Source of the DNA: Silene conica
Taxonomy: Eukaryota; Streptophyta; Magnoliopsida; Caryophyllales; Caryophyllaceae
DNA length: 64,000 bases
Assembly (NCBI GenBank): GCA_029255685.2
Contig: CM055314.2
Span: forward strand, 72,552,815-72,616,814
Direction of reading: 5' to 3'
The position numbers and the translations under genes are program-made. Positions 20,758-31,398 of this stretch are shown here, piece after piece; the first letter of the stretch is position 1, and every line of letters starts with the position of its first letter. The notes under the pieces were generated by a model. The model was given only the letters and a program-made list of their open reading frames with translations, had not been told where the DNA came from and did no database searches.

Positions 20758-21530
20758 ATGTCTGGGACCAAAGCCAACCCTTCCAGTTCTCAGAGCATGC
20801 CAGCCCAGTCCAGTAGGACCAACCCTACTGTGTCCGTTGGTCTCGCAGGACCACCCCTGGTCGTAAGTCAGACCACAGCCTCGAAGGTTGTGGTCCCATC
20901 CAGCAAACCTCCTCAGGTTCCCAGATCACCCCCTGTGTTTGCTTCCCCAAGGCAGAGCAAAGAGAGCAGCCCCAGCAGGAGTGGAGAAGCCCAGATGCCC
21001 GGAGTAGGCCCGCAACCGCAGATCTCCAGCCCAGACCCGATGCAGATGGTGGTCCAGGGAATGAGTGCTCTGAAGGAAGCCATAGAGGGCCTGAAGAAGG
21101 ACAATCTGAACCTGAGAGAGCAGGTCGCCGCAGTCGCACGACCAGAGCAGCCGTTCAGAATGTTGCAGCCAGGGCCTGGCCAGACCTTCAGTCCCTTTGG
21201 GAGAGCAGGGTTGAGCCGGTCAATTCCCCAGGAGATCGTCACCAGGCTGGATCTAGGTGTCACCACCCCGAGCAGTAGCCCAGAGATACTGGATCTGGAC
21301 TCGACTGTGTTTGGAGCACCGCAGTCCAGACAAGTTCAGCCTGCAGGTAACCCTACACCTTGTTTTCCCCCTGGGACTGATCCTTTGATTTTTTTCAGGT
21401 ACCCCTCCGCAGCCTACCATCGGACAACCGCCAGAGATATCAGTAGGAGCAGCACCCGTGAACCACTCAAGCGCTGGAGGGTGGCAGGGAGGAGCACCAG
21501 TGCAGTCAGCAGTTGGTTGGCTTCCAGGAC
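20758..21530 (+). pseudogene. Tat gag, N-terminal part, interrupted by the Athila insertion
   Basis: The ATG at 20758 follows the primer site by about 50 bp. The product is proline/serine/glutamine-rich with a short coiled-coil-like stretch (MSALKEAIEGLKKDNLNLRE). A 52-bp segment at 21347-21398, bounded by CAG/GTAACC and TTTTTTTCAG/GTACC, looks like a small intron. Read without it, the frame runs into GTPPQPTIGQPPEISV and meets the downstream gag at 42814 in phase. Read with it, the frame drifts into an unrelated sequence. At 21531 the Athila complex begins, flanked by AGGAC. Confidence 0.7.
21347..21398 (+). other. 52-bp intron-like insert in Tat gag
   Basis: It starts GTAACCCTACACC and ends GATTTTTTTCAG with a pyrimidine tract and a possible CTGAT branch point. 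Its length is 1 mod 3, so splicing or deletion changes the frame, and the resulting frame is the one that continues after the nested insertion. The 6-mer CAGGTA flanks both sides, so a small templated insertion is the alternative. At 52 bp it would be unusually short for a plant intron. Confidence 0.45.
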
Positions 21531-22522
21531 TGATATCCGGCTTTTGTCGTCAATTCCGGCACCAAAAACAATTTATAAACTCCCAAATTAAGTAGTATAA
21601 TTTAGGGTCGAACCCAAAGGACGGTGGGGAAGTAGTATAGTTACGTTCTAGTTCGAGCTCGAGTCGGGGTAATAGGTTTGTGATTGATTAACAACTACTA
21701 AAGATAAATTAAAGCAAATGTGTCAAGATGAAATCGATGAATAAAAGATACTAAGGTGTCGGGGGTACTAAGGTAGGTTGGTAACGAATCATGCAAAGGA
21801 ATCTAAGGTCTCCACGATACTAGGCCTAGGTTTGTCTCGTCTATCGATTTGACTCACCTAAAGTCGATCCCTATCCTAGCTTTCGCTACAAACAAGGTCA
21901 ACCAACATACATATACATGTTCATGAAAGCCCTAGACTATCATCAAAGGCCAACAACAATAAGAATCATGTCCAACCGTCGTTGAGACATTTCATCAAAC
22001 ATATAACATGCACAAATGAAAACCTAGCAAAGAAGAGAACCAAATCCTAACCCTAAAGAAGATTCATAGCTATCAACAAACCAAAGCACACCCCTAACCC
22101 TAGTAGGGGAACTACTCACACATGGCTAACATAAATATGTAAACAAATGGTGAGGAAATGCTAAACATGTTGGATTAAGTAAGAGTAAACAATTGAACAA
22201 GCAAAACTTAAAGGAAATGCAAAGACAAAGTAAAGATGAAGAAGATTATACCATCAACTAAGGAAAAGGAAGTAGCTTGGATGACAAGTTGAAAGATTCT
22301 TTCAAATCTCCCAAAATACAACCCAAAAAATCCTCTACAATTGCTTAAAAACAAAGCCAAGGAGAATCCTCAAGAGAGGTTACAAATATTGAAAGATTAA
22401 GTAAAGATCTAAAGAAGATTAAAAAAAATTAGAGTGTTTTTGAGTCTAAGTGTTGAGTAATGGAACAGTAAAAACCCTAAAATAAGCTTAAGAATGCGTA
22501 ATCATAAAAGTGATACAAGTGC

Positions 22523-22535
22523 GGGTTTATATAGA
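22523..22535 (-). promoter_or_regulatory. TATA box of the Athila LTR
   Basis: TCTATATAAACCC on the minus strand lies about 22 bp downstream of the last palindromic unit in LTR1. The same arrangement exists in LTR2 (about 35561-35573) and LTR3 (about 42097-42110). It marks the likely U3/R boundary and places all five palindromes in U3. Confidence 0.65.
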
Positions 22536-22556
22536 GCTCGAAAATCTGAGAAAGGC

Positions 22557-22998
22557 TTCTCAGCCGGCCGACCGGCTGCCGGTCTGGGACCGGCTGAGAG
22601 TCCAAATGAGGACTTCTGACTTTTTCTTCGTTTTTCTTCAATAGGCATGCATTCCCAGCCGACCGGCCGGCTGCCGGTCTGGCACCGGCTGGGAGGCCTA
22701 TTCTTCAATTCTGATTTCTTCTCTTCTTTTTGTTGGCTACAGGTACCCTCAGCCGGTGGACCGGCTGCCGGTTGTCCACCGGCTGGGACACCTTTTGTAG
22801 CAATCTGCCCAACTCTGCATAATTCTTCATTTTACGAAATTGGCTAAGTATGGGATCATGATCCCCAGCCGGCCTACCGGCTGCCGGCTGGGAGACAAAT
22901 TTAAGGGGCTGGAAACTTCCCTCTTTTTTTTCGCCAAAAGCTCAAACCAAGGACCCCAGCCGGCCTACCGGCTGCCGGCTGGTAAGCGGCTGGGAGGG
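22557..22998. repeat. Five GC-rich palindromic units in Athila LTR1 U3
   Basis: Units start near 22559, 22654, 22748, 22862 and 22953, at intervals of about 92-115 bp. Each is built from CAGCCGG, an ACCGGCTG, a core CCGG and a second ACCGGCTG, so the first half is a perfect palindrome around a 3-4-bp loop. The units are dense in CCGG and CNG sites, while the spacers are AT-rich and unrelated to each other. The same units recur in LTR2 (35597-36036) and LTR3 (42132-42582). In LTR3 the fourth unit keeps its last half-site, which is missing in LTR1 and LTR2. Confidence 0.95.
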
Positions 22999-23227
22999 CC
23001 TGGCATACTCCTTGCTAATTTCTTCATAATTTCTCACAAATCGTTCCAAAATCGCCTCGATTTCTCCTGTTTCTTCGCCCCCGCCGTAATACCTACAAGA
23101 TGGAAACAAAATAGGAATATACGAGGCAACGGACGTAAAAACAACCAAAGACACGCAAAACGAGGTTGATTCGGGATCGAAAATGAAGAATATATAAAGA
23201 AAATGATGACCAAAATGGAGCTCATCA

Positions 23228-24162
23228 GAATTCCCCACACTTAAACCTTACTCGTCCTCGAGTAAGAGATCAAAGAACTATATAACCCTTATTAAAAACA
23301 AAGAAACAACTAACTAAGCTAACTATAAGCCGAATCGGGTTTAGCTACACCCGTAGCCCTTTCAACTCACAATTTGACATTCATGAGGGAGAATGCCCTA
23401 TTGCAAGGCAAGTAAGGTCTTGCTACAAAACTTTTGATGCCAACAAGTAAAAACAAAACACGTATAGACAAGCAACATGCATCGGAAGAGAAAGAAAAAC
23501 CGCTTGCCTCATTCAAGCGGCGGAAAACAACTAAAAGGGAACAAATTCAAAATCGTAAACTCCCTCACAAATATTAATTCTACAAGTCACTAAGGCAAGA
23601 AGGATGACAACAAAACACCGCCAAATCATGCTAAACTAGGATACTTTCATAACCGTTATCCAAACACTTTTGTCAAGGGCGATCGGATGGAATGGAATGA
23701 TAATCCCCGCAATGCTAAAGGCAAAAGATGCAACAAGTCTAGATTCTTCACAAAGTAAAGGTCATGGGTCGTCCCAAGATCGACAAATCGGCATGGCAAA
23801 ATTGATTTTTTGGAATGAAATGCTCAAATCAATACATAATGGTGGATTACAATCAAAACTTGACCTCATTCAATTTTTTCATTTCTTTTTCATGCCATGA
23901 GTTAGGATGGGGTTTGTCCCACGCGTGCTAATGTCCTTTGCTTTCGCCAATCGCTTATTAGGCAACCGGTTAACCTCTAGACAATAGCTTATCGGGGAGA
24001 CAATCACTCTGTCTTTGGGCGGTCGAATTCACAACCAAGTGGGAAGCCAACTCAATGGCTACCCTCCAAAGCACATCGAAGTGGTACGCCTCCACCAAAA
24101 CAACATGTTCTTATTCTTTTTCATTAACCATTTTCTTTTCTTTTCTTTTTCACTTGAGGTTT

Positions 24163-24196
<34 letters not shown>

Positions 24197-25559
24197 CTTT
24201 CAACACATTTCCACTTCTTATGATCATTGACAAGAGCATTCCAAATTTATTCATGAAAGTTATTTTTGGGTTGCCAAACCGTCAAGTCGAACAAGGTCAC
24301 CAAGACAAGATAATCAAAACCACTTCACATCACGGGGGTGGACAAGGTGACTCACATGCAAACCCTTGACTTGGTATTGGACCATGGTCAGAAAGATACT
24401 AGAAAAGCATGACCTAGGGTGTTTTAAAAATCATTCTAAAAGACAAAGTCATAAGTAGAAGAATTATTTGCAACGGCCTAAACGATTTTGTCAAAGTTCT
24501 CAATTAGGCATTTTCAAAACATTATCCTAAATGCAACTATATGCCATGAATGCAACTAATATAGACATGTTATAATGCAAGTGAAACTATCAAACTACAT
24601 GCCAAACAAAGCTAATGCATCTCCTAACAGCACAAAAGCACACAAGGCACACACAATCTCCACAATGTACTCCACATCCTCCAAATACAAGCCCATCCTC
24701 CTCATTTGCAACAAAAGAATGAAAATGAGGGTGAAATAGAGGTTGGAACGATCATACCGTGGTATCTTCAAGATCCAAAGCGGTGCTCAAGCGAGTGTTA
24801 CCTATGCGAAAGGAGAGAAAGCAAACACAAGTATATACAATTCTACACTAATAAGGTAAAAACATGTTTTTGAATTTTTCAAATTTTTCGATTTTTTTGG
24901 TATTTTTGAAGTTTTTCATACTTACAAAAGCAATCAAATATTCACAAGGTGGATATTTTCCCTCCCCACACTTAAGATTTACATTGTCCTCAATGTAATA
25001 AAGTGCAAAGGGGGGAATGAAGTAAAAGAACGAAAACAACATGTTTTTGGCTTTTTTGAAATTTTTGAGAAAATAAAAACTTGTTTTTGTATTTTTTTGA
25101 AATAAACGGTTCTTCCTCCCCACACTTATTTATATGCATAATGTGAGGAGGAAAACCGGAAAATAAAGAACATATTTTTGAAAGTTTTTGGTTTTTCAAT
25201 TTTTTTTGGATTTTTGATTTTTAAGAAGGCATTAAAAACAAAGGTAAACAAAAGAAAAGAAAAACTAAAAACTAGACCAAAAGCAAACTAAATGCTCTAA
25301 ACTACATGTATGCAATCTACATGTGACAATATGATACAAAAATATAAATCTAATGCATCTAAATGAATGCAACTATATGCATCTAAACAAATGATGTGAA
25401 AACATGAAAAGGAAACTAAAACTAACTAAGCTAACTACTCTAAATGCAAGATAGAAAGAAAATGCAAACTAAATCGAAATTTGGATTAAGGGAGTTACTT
25501 GCTTTGTTTTGGATTTTCCCATGGGAGCAAAGTCATCCATCAACCACCTCCAAAGGTGG
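23228..25559 (-). other. 3' untranslated region of Athila internal region 1
   Basis: Next to LTR1 the minus strand has the polypurine tract AAGTGTGGGGAATTC. The remaining 2.3 kb contains no convincing gene. A T32 homopolymer (24165-24196) has shrunk to T11 in the second copy (about 37202-37212). Two further CCCCACACTTA motifs (near 24963 and 25119), the same as the polypurine core, occur inside. The region is repeated almost unchanged at 36266-38582. Confidence 0.7.
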
Positions 25560-27287
25560 TCACTCATCAAAATGATCCTCGGACTCATAGCCTTCATTAC
25601 CGGCTCCATCATCATCATTCCCATTGCCCTCATCGACCACCATGTAGTCGCCCGGGTTGGTCACAAAATCACGGAATGGAGAGGCATGCGACCCACTAGC
25701 TCCCGCGTCACTAAACCCACCACGGAAGGATGAGTGCCTCGGAGGGCCCGAATCCTCATTTCCCCGGAAGTTGGGGGGAAAGATCGGGTTTGAAAAATAA
25801 CCCGGGGCGACGTTAATCTCCCCGTAAAAATGACCCTCAGGAGGCACATAACCCCTATCAGGAGGCATGTAGTATGACGGGCGACCACCATCCGGATGAT
25901 GATAACCCTCGCGGACGGACCGATCATAACTCGGAAATGTACCATAGGCTTGATCATGGTAGAGGTAATAAAGCCTGTAGGTCAAATCCCTATGCCGCTC
26001 ATCGGCTATGGCTTGGCGCTCGTCCGCTAGATCTGCTGCACTCTTCATGCCCAAGTAAACTCGGGCCATGAAATCAATAAGCTCTGGGGGGCATGAAGAA
26101 GAAGATGGACCGGAGGCGGAGGTGGATCCCTGGAAGTATGAGGGACCACTCTGAAACTGGGACATGGAAATGGAGGGCTGCTGAAAAGGCTCAAACTGGA
26201 GGTCGGTAGGAGTGGCACCGACTCTATCTCTGGTGTAAACTCTAGGGGCACGCTGGTCTGGTGGGAGGTCCTCGGGGTCCGCCTCGATATCAAGGAGGTA
26301 AGAGGTTTTCCCCGGCACAACTTTCATCAATTCGGTGTTTGGCAAAGGGACTGAATTCTTGAACTTGTTGTCAACCCGAATCTGCCAATACTCTTTGCGA
26401 TCACTGGGGTTATACCGTACCCACCCCAAAGCATCCTGCAAGTATCGGCTAGATAACACATTCTCGCCCTGAATGAAGTCGACCGTGAAGTGCCTCTGAC
26501 AACGGTTGTTGGCAATCAAGGTGACCATCCCCCCAACACAAATGGGGGTAGTAAGCTGAGGTTGGGATGCCAACCTACTCAAGTGAAGGGCCATATGGTG
26601 AGCAATGTTTAATTTCGGGCCACCAACCAAGTAACAACCAAGTATCTCAAGCTCTGTAGTAGTGAAGTTGTGCGGCTCATCCCTAGAGAAAACGGTCCAC
26701 CCCATGAACCTATGCCATATCCTAATCGGTGCCAAATGCACCCTATTAGCCGGTTTCTTTCTGCTTCTATCACTTACAAGACCAGTGATGGCTGCCCAAA
26801 TGAGCTCGGTATCAAAGCCCTCCGGAGGCTTAATGGCTAGTTTTCCGTTTAGCCCAAAAATTAAGGCAAATTCCTCTAAAGTGAGACGATGTTCCCTATT
26901 CATCAATCGGAACTCTAAAAATGCAACTCTCCACAAAGTTCGGTTCTTAGTAACAACCAACGAACTCAAAAATTCCCAAGTTAACCGGGGAGATGTGTGA
27001 ACCGGTTTTGTCTCATACAAGGTTTTCATACCTAAACCCTCAAAAAGAGCCGCTGTTATTTTCTCAATCCCTAATTCTCTCAATCCGGCTCTATCAATAA
27101 ACCTAGTTGGGTGAAGGGGGCGATTCTTAAAATATGTGAAATTACCTTTTTGTTGGATTGAGGCAAAGGTGAGACCGGGAAAGCAAGGATCCGGGCTAAT
27201 GTTGCCACTCCCCATCACATTTTCGACCTCTTGCTCAACCGAAGGGTCGTGCCTTGATTTGGATCGCCTTTCTGTTCTTCCCGACAT
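25560..27287 (-). CDS. Athila ORF1-like protein in env position, copy a
   Basis: This is a complete 575-residue ORF downstream of pol on the same strand. The N-terminal two-thirds resembles the plant ATHILA ORF-1 / putative plant transposon protein family, with motifs such as PTRFIDRAGLRELGI, RLTLEEFALIFGL and GGMVTLIANNR. The C-terminal third is low complexity, rich in P/G/S/Y/D, with an acidic tail (GNGNDDDGAGNEGYES). I see no signal peptide or membrane segment, so an envelope function is not supported. A nuclear or RNA/DNA-binding role is possible but unproven. It is uninterrupted, unlike gag and pol of this element. About 21 residues differ from copy b (38583-40310). Confidence 0.8.
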   Translation of the reverse strand: MSGRTERRSKSRHDPSVEQEVENVMGSGNISPDPCFPGLTFASIQQKGNFTYFKNRPLHPTRFIDRAGLRELGIEKITAALFEGLGMKTLYETKPVHTSPRLTWEFLSSLVVTKNRTLWRVAFLEFRLMNREHRLTLEEFALIFGLNGKLAIKPPEGFDTELIWAAITGLVSDRSRKKPANRVHLAPIRIWHRFMGWTVFSRDEPHNFTTTELEILGCYLVGGPKLNIAHHMALHLSRLASQPQLTTPICVGGMVTLIANNRCQRHFTVDFIQGENVLSSRYLQDALGWVRYNPSDRKEYWQIRVDNKFKNSVPLPNTELMKVVPGKTSYLLDIEADPEDLPPDQRAPRVYTRDRVGATPTDLQFEPFQQPSISMSQFQSGPSYFQGSTSASGPSSSSCPPELIDFMARVYLGMKSAADLADERQAIADERHRDLTYRLYYLYHDQAYGTFPSYDRSVREGYHHPDGGRPSYYMPPDRGYVPPEGHFYGEINVAPGYFSNPIFPPNFRGNEDSGPPRHSSFRGGFSDAGASGSHASPFRDFVTNPGDYMVVDEGNGNDDDGAGNEGYESEDHFDE

Positions 27288-27498
27288 GGTTAATTGAAGG
27301 ATAAGTGATGAGGGAGTAAAGGGGGTTTTGATTTGAGAGAGTTTGGTGAAGTTTGTGGGTGTTTTTGAAGGTTAGGGATGAATGGGAGATGAGGAAATAA
27401 GGAAGAGAGTGGAAGAAATGAAGGGAAATGAAGAAGAAATGAGATAGAAATGAAGAAGAATGGGGATTCTCGAATACTTAAAATCGCGACAGAACACT

Positions 27499-28085
27499 CC
27501 CAGCCGGTTGGGAACCGGCCGCCGGTCGACCGGCTGGGAGTTAGGGTTTGAGATTTTTTGATTTTTCGAAAATTTCTTAAGGGGGTTTGATTCTGAGCCG
27601 GCTGACCGGCTGCTGGCCGACCGGCTCAGAAACATGCCTTCAGATTCCTTTTGCCTTCTCTTCTTCTTTTTTCACTCACAAAAACGCTCCCAGCCGGCGG
27701 ACCGGCTGCCGGCCTACCGGCTGGGGAGCCTTCATTGTCTTCTTTTTCTTCTTCTCTTTCACTTACAAAAACTCCCAGCCGGCGGACCGGCTGCCGGCCT
27801 ACCGGCTGGGGTGCCTTCTCCTTTCTTTTTCTTCAGCTTGTTGCACACAACACATGATTCTCAGCCGGCGGACCGGCCGCCGGCCTACCGGCTGGGAATC
27901 ACTTCCTCTTGAGTTTTTCCAATTTTTGATTAAGTCATCGTCTTCTCAGCCGGCTGACCGGCTGCCGATTTGGTACATGCTGGGGATGCAAAATCTGAAA
28001 TCTGCCCAAATAAACTATCAAAAACAGAAATGTGTCCAGGTCCTCCCAGCCGGTATGGTACCGTCGGCCGGTGGGCCGGCTGGGA
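27499..28085. repeat. Seven palindromic units between pol and ORF1, internal region 1
   Basis: Units start near 27499, 27594, 27688, 27776, 27863, 27944 and 28046, at intervals of about 81-102 bp. They have the same CAGCCGG/CCGGCTG design as the LTR units but different spacer sequences. On the minus strand they lie about 210-800 bp upstream of the ORF1 start, with a pyrimidine-rich stretch (CTTCATTTC repeats) between them and the ATG. This repeats the layout of the LTR promoter region. Confidence 0.95.
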
Positions 28086-28362
28086 GTACCTGTACACAAT
28101 TTCGAGAAATAATTTAATTTGAACATGAAAATCAACTTTGCCTATGACGGTTTTGCCAATAATCCTCCGACTATACTCATGAATCATCCACAAACAAGCA
28201 ACAATCATATCCAAGTATCTCATGCAAGCTAAAAAATTAAACTAAAACCGAACTAACCATGAAACTAACATAAAAACTAGATGAACTAAAGGAAACTAAT
28301 ACTTACAACCGGTGGTTATTGAGTGACTCCACCAAACCTTTCATGATCAAACTTCCTTGAAA

Positions 28363-29844
28363 TCAATCCTCCTCGGGGAGTGGGTCCCCGAGGTCAACAA
28401 CTTCGACGGTGCCTTTGGAATCTCCTTGATAATAGCGCTTAATCCGATGCCCGTTGACTTTAAAGGTGCCACCGCCTTCACTCCAAAGTTCAAAGGCCCC
28501 ATTAGGTGAAATATCCATCACTTTGAAGGGCCCGGACCATCGTGATCTAAGCTTTCCGGGAAAGTTCTTGACTCTAGAATTGAAGAGGAGAACAAGGTCT
28601 CCTATGCTCACATTCTTCTTCACTAGCTTGGCATCATGCCACTTCTTCGTTTGCTCCTTATAGAGTTTTGAACTCTCATAAGCTTCATATCTAAGCTCCT
28701 CAAGCTCACTCATTTGCAGGAATCTCTTTTCCCCGGCCATGTCTAAATCGAAGTTCATCTCCTTCAAGGCCCACCAAGCCTTGTGCTCAAGCTCCACCGG
28801 GAGGTGGCATGCTTTCCCGTACACAAGCTTGTAGGGAGTCATTCCTATAGGTGTTTTGTAGGCCGTCCTCAAAGCCCATAGCACATCATTCAATTTTTGG
28901 GACCAATCTTTCCGGTTCTTTTGCACCACCTTCTCTAGAATAGCCTTGATTTGACGATTTGAAACCTCCACTTGCCCACTAGTTTGAGGATGGTAGGCAA
29001 GTGCTACCTTGTGGGTCACTCCATAGGAGGCTAGGAGGGCTTTGAATGTATGTTTCCGAAAGTGAGAACCTCCGTCACTTATCACTATTCGGGGTACACC
29101 AAAACGGGGAAAGATGATGGTCTTGAAGAGCTTTACCACTACCTTGGAGTCATTGGTGGGGGAGGCAACCGCCTCAATCCATTTCGAGACATAATCCACG
29201 GCTACTAAGATGTACTCATTCCCGCATGAATTGGGGAAAGGTCCCATGAAGTCAATCCCCCAACAATCAAACAACTCAATCTCCAAGATGGTTTTTAGGG
29301 GCATCTCATTCCTTTTACCGATGTTGCCCAACCTTTGACAAACATCACAAGATCTAACAACATCGTGAATGTCTTTGAACATTGAAGGCCAAAAGAACCC
29401 TCCTTGAAGAACCTTGGCTATAGTCCGTGAAGCCGCCAAGTGCCCTCCATAGGCGGAGTTGTGAACCCGATCCACAATTTCAAGCCCCTCTTCCTTTGAT
29501 ACGCATCTCCTCAAGAGCCCATCCCCACACTTTTTGAAAAGGTAGGGATCATCCCAAAAATATCTCTTAGCATCCACTTTCAACTTTCTCCTTTCTCTTG
29601 CTTCCAACTCCTCCGGGATAAAGCCATTAACAAGATAATTGGCAATATCCGCAAACCAAGGCAACTTATTGCCTATTGCCATCAAACTATCCTCACGCAA
29701 CCATTCATTGATTGGGCCATCTCTATCATGCAAACCATGATCCTCAAAAGTCAATCTAGACAAGTGGTCCGCAACCACATTCTCCGACCCCGACTTGTCT
29801 CTTATCTCTAGATCAAATTCTTGGAGTAAAAGAACCCATCTCAA
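28363..29844 (-). pseudogene. Athila pol, end of RNase H, integrase
   Basis: This is the continuation of pol in the same frame after a TGA at 29848-29850. The start is the end of the RNase H domain ([20 protein letters not shown]). The integrase follows: an HHCC zinc region with [20 protein letters not shown] and CDVCQRLG, then the core with [10 protein letters not shown] (first D), VISDGGSHF (second D) and GQVEVSNRQ (E). The C-terminal part contains [11 protein letters not shown], the usual GPY-like integrase tail. It ends at the acidic tail DPLPEED. All catalytic residues are present. The protein would integrate cDNA, but the upstream stop cuts it off from the rest of pol. Confidence 0.85.
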
Positions 29845-29847
29845 GAG

Positions 29848-31386
29848 TCATGGCTTGGCATCCTTCTTCAACATTAATTGCCTCAAAGCGGTGTGATCGG
29901 AGTACACCACCACTTTAGATCCCATGAGATATTGCCTAAACTTCTCAATGGCATGCACAATTGCCAACATCTCCTTTTCGGTCGTGGAATACTTTGCTTG
30001 AGTTGAATCAAGAGTCTTGCTTGAATAGTATATCACGTGGTGTTTCCTATCCACAACTTGACCTAGGACCGCTCCTACCGCGTAGTCGGATGCGTCACAC
30101 ATAATCTCAAAAGGCAATCCCCAATCCGGAGCACGAATAATAGGAGCCGTCACAAGCGCTTCTTTGATCCTAGCAAAGGCTTCAAGACAATCATTAGTAA
30201 ACAAAAAGGGAGCATCCTTGAGAAGAAGAGAAGTCAATGGTTTGGCAATTTTGGAAAAATCTTTGATAAAACGCCGGTAAAAGCCGGCATGTCCAAGAAA
30301 ACTCCTCACCCCTTTCACATTGGTGGGGGGTGACAAGTTCTCAATGACCGCCACTTTTCCACCATCAACTTCTATGCCCCTCTTGGACACTATGTGACCG
30401 AGCACAATCCCCTCCTCTACCATGAAATGGCATTTCTCCCAATTGAGGACAAGATTGTGCTCCTCACATCTTTTCAACACATTTACAAGATTAGAAAGCC
30501 CTAGGTCAAATGAATCACCATGAACACTAAAATCGTCCATAAAAACCTCCATAGATTTCTCAAGGAAATCGGCAAAGATGGCCATCATGCACCTTTGAAA
30601 GGTGCCGGGTGCATTACACAACCCGAATGGCATCCGCCGATAAGCATACACACCTTGGGGGCATGTAAAAGTTGTTTTCTCTTGGTCTTCCGGGTGAATG
30701 GGTATTTGAAAAAACCCGGAATAACCGTCAAGAAAACAATAGTACGAATGCCCCGCAAGCCTCTCTAGCATTTGATCAATGAAGGGGATTGGGAAATGGT
30801 CTTTGAGAGTGGCCGCGTTCAACTTACGGTAATCGATACACATCCTCCACCCCGTCACCGGACGAGTCGGTAGGAGAGTCCCATCCTCTTGTGTAACCAA
30901 AGTTACACCCCCCTTCTTGGGGACAACATGGACGGGGCTCACCCACCGGCTATCCGTGATCTCATATATGATTCCGGCCTCAAGCAATTTAAGGACTTCA
31001 CTCTTCACTACATCCGCCATTTTCGGATTCAATCTCCTTTGACCTTCCACTCTAGGTCGACTCCCTTCCTCTAGAATTATTCTATGCATGCAAAGGTTCG
31101 GGCTTAGCCCCTTGATGTCATCAAGGCTATACCCCAATGAGCTCCTATGATCCTTTAAAGTTGAAATGAGTTTGGATTCTTGTTGCTCATTGAGGTTGGC
31201 ATTGATGATCACCGGGTAAGCCTCTCCCTCCCCAAGAAAGGCATACTTGAGGGAGGGAGGAAGGGTTTTGAGTTGTACCTTTGGAGGGAGCATTCCCTCC
31301 ACCTTCTCAACTTCCTCATCTTCTAGCTCAATGTTCTCATCTATTTCCTTGTCTTCACTAGTTGTGATGCCACATAATTGTTCCAT
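29848..31386 (-). pseudogene. Athila pol, reverse transcriptase and RNase H
   Basis: This is the open stretch between an in-frame TAG (31399-31401) and TGA (29848-29850). It has the Gypsy RT blocks WVSPVHVVPKKGG, DYRKLNAATLKDHFP, FLDGYSGFFQIPIHP, RMPFGLCNAPGTFQ and the catalytic FMDDFSVHG (one residue differs from the usual YxDD, as in other Athila). RNase H follows with CDASDYAVGAVLGQ and STTEKEMLAIV. The TGA lies in an AAGCCATGACTCTT context, where a CGA would restore an arginine-type codon, so a C-to-T change is likely. Frame and order agree with a single ancestral gag-pol ORF. Confidence 0.9.
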
Positions 31387-31398
31387 GTGGCCTTCCTC

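Larger units (their letters stand above)
21531..23227 (-). repeat. Athila LTR1 (left, 3' LTR)
   Basis: This is a 1697-bp LTR, reading on the minus strand from TGATGAGCTCC to CCGGATATCA. By eye its left half (U5/R side) agrees with LTR3 against LTR2, for example GATATCCGG, GGTGAGGAAATGC, ACCATCAAC and CGTAATCAT. Its U3 agrees with LTR2 against LTR3 in the shortened fourth palindromic unit and in GACACCTTTTG. It is thus a mosaic. Five palindromic units lie at 22557-22998, and a TATA box is at 22523-22535 (minus). Confidence 0.85.

Noticed and set aside
22557-22998. CRISPR-like appearance: palindromic repeats separated by similar-length unique spacers
   Set aside because: The host is a plant, the spacers are identical between the LTR copies, the units vary in sequence, and no cas genes exist. 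It is a retrotransposon promoter-region repeat.
25560-27287. Viral-type envelope protein
   Set aside because: It occupies the env position but no signal peptide, membrane segment or cleavage site is visible; it fits the plant ATHILA ORF-1 type family instead.
27587-28117. Open frames encoding SQPADRLPAGRLG-like repeats around all palindrome arrays
   Set aside because: The peptide is just the translated palindrome and appears in both strands and several frames; it lies in non-coding LTR or spacer DNA.
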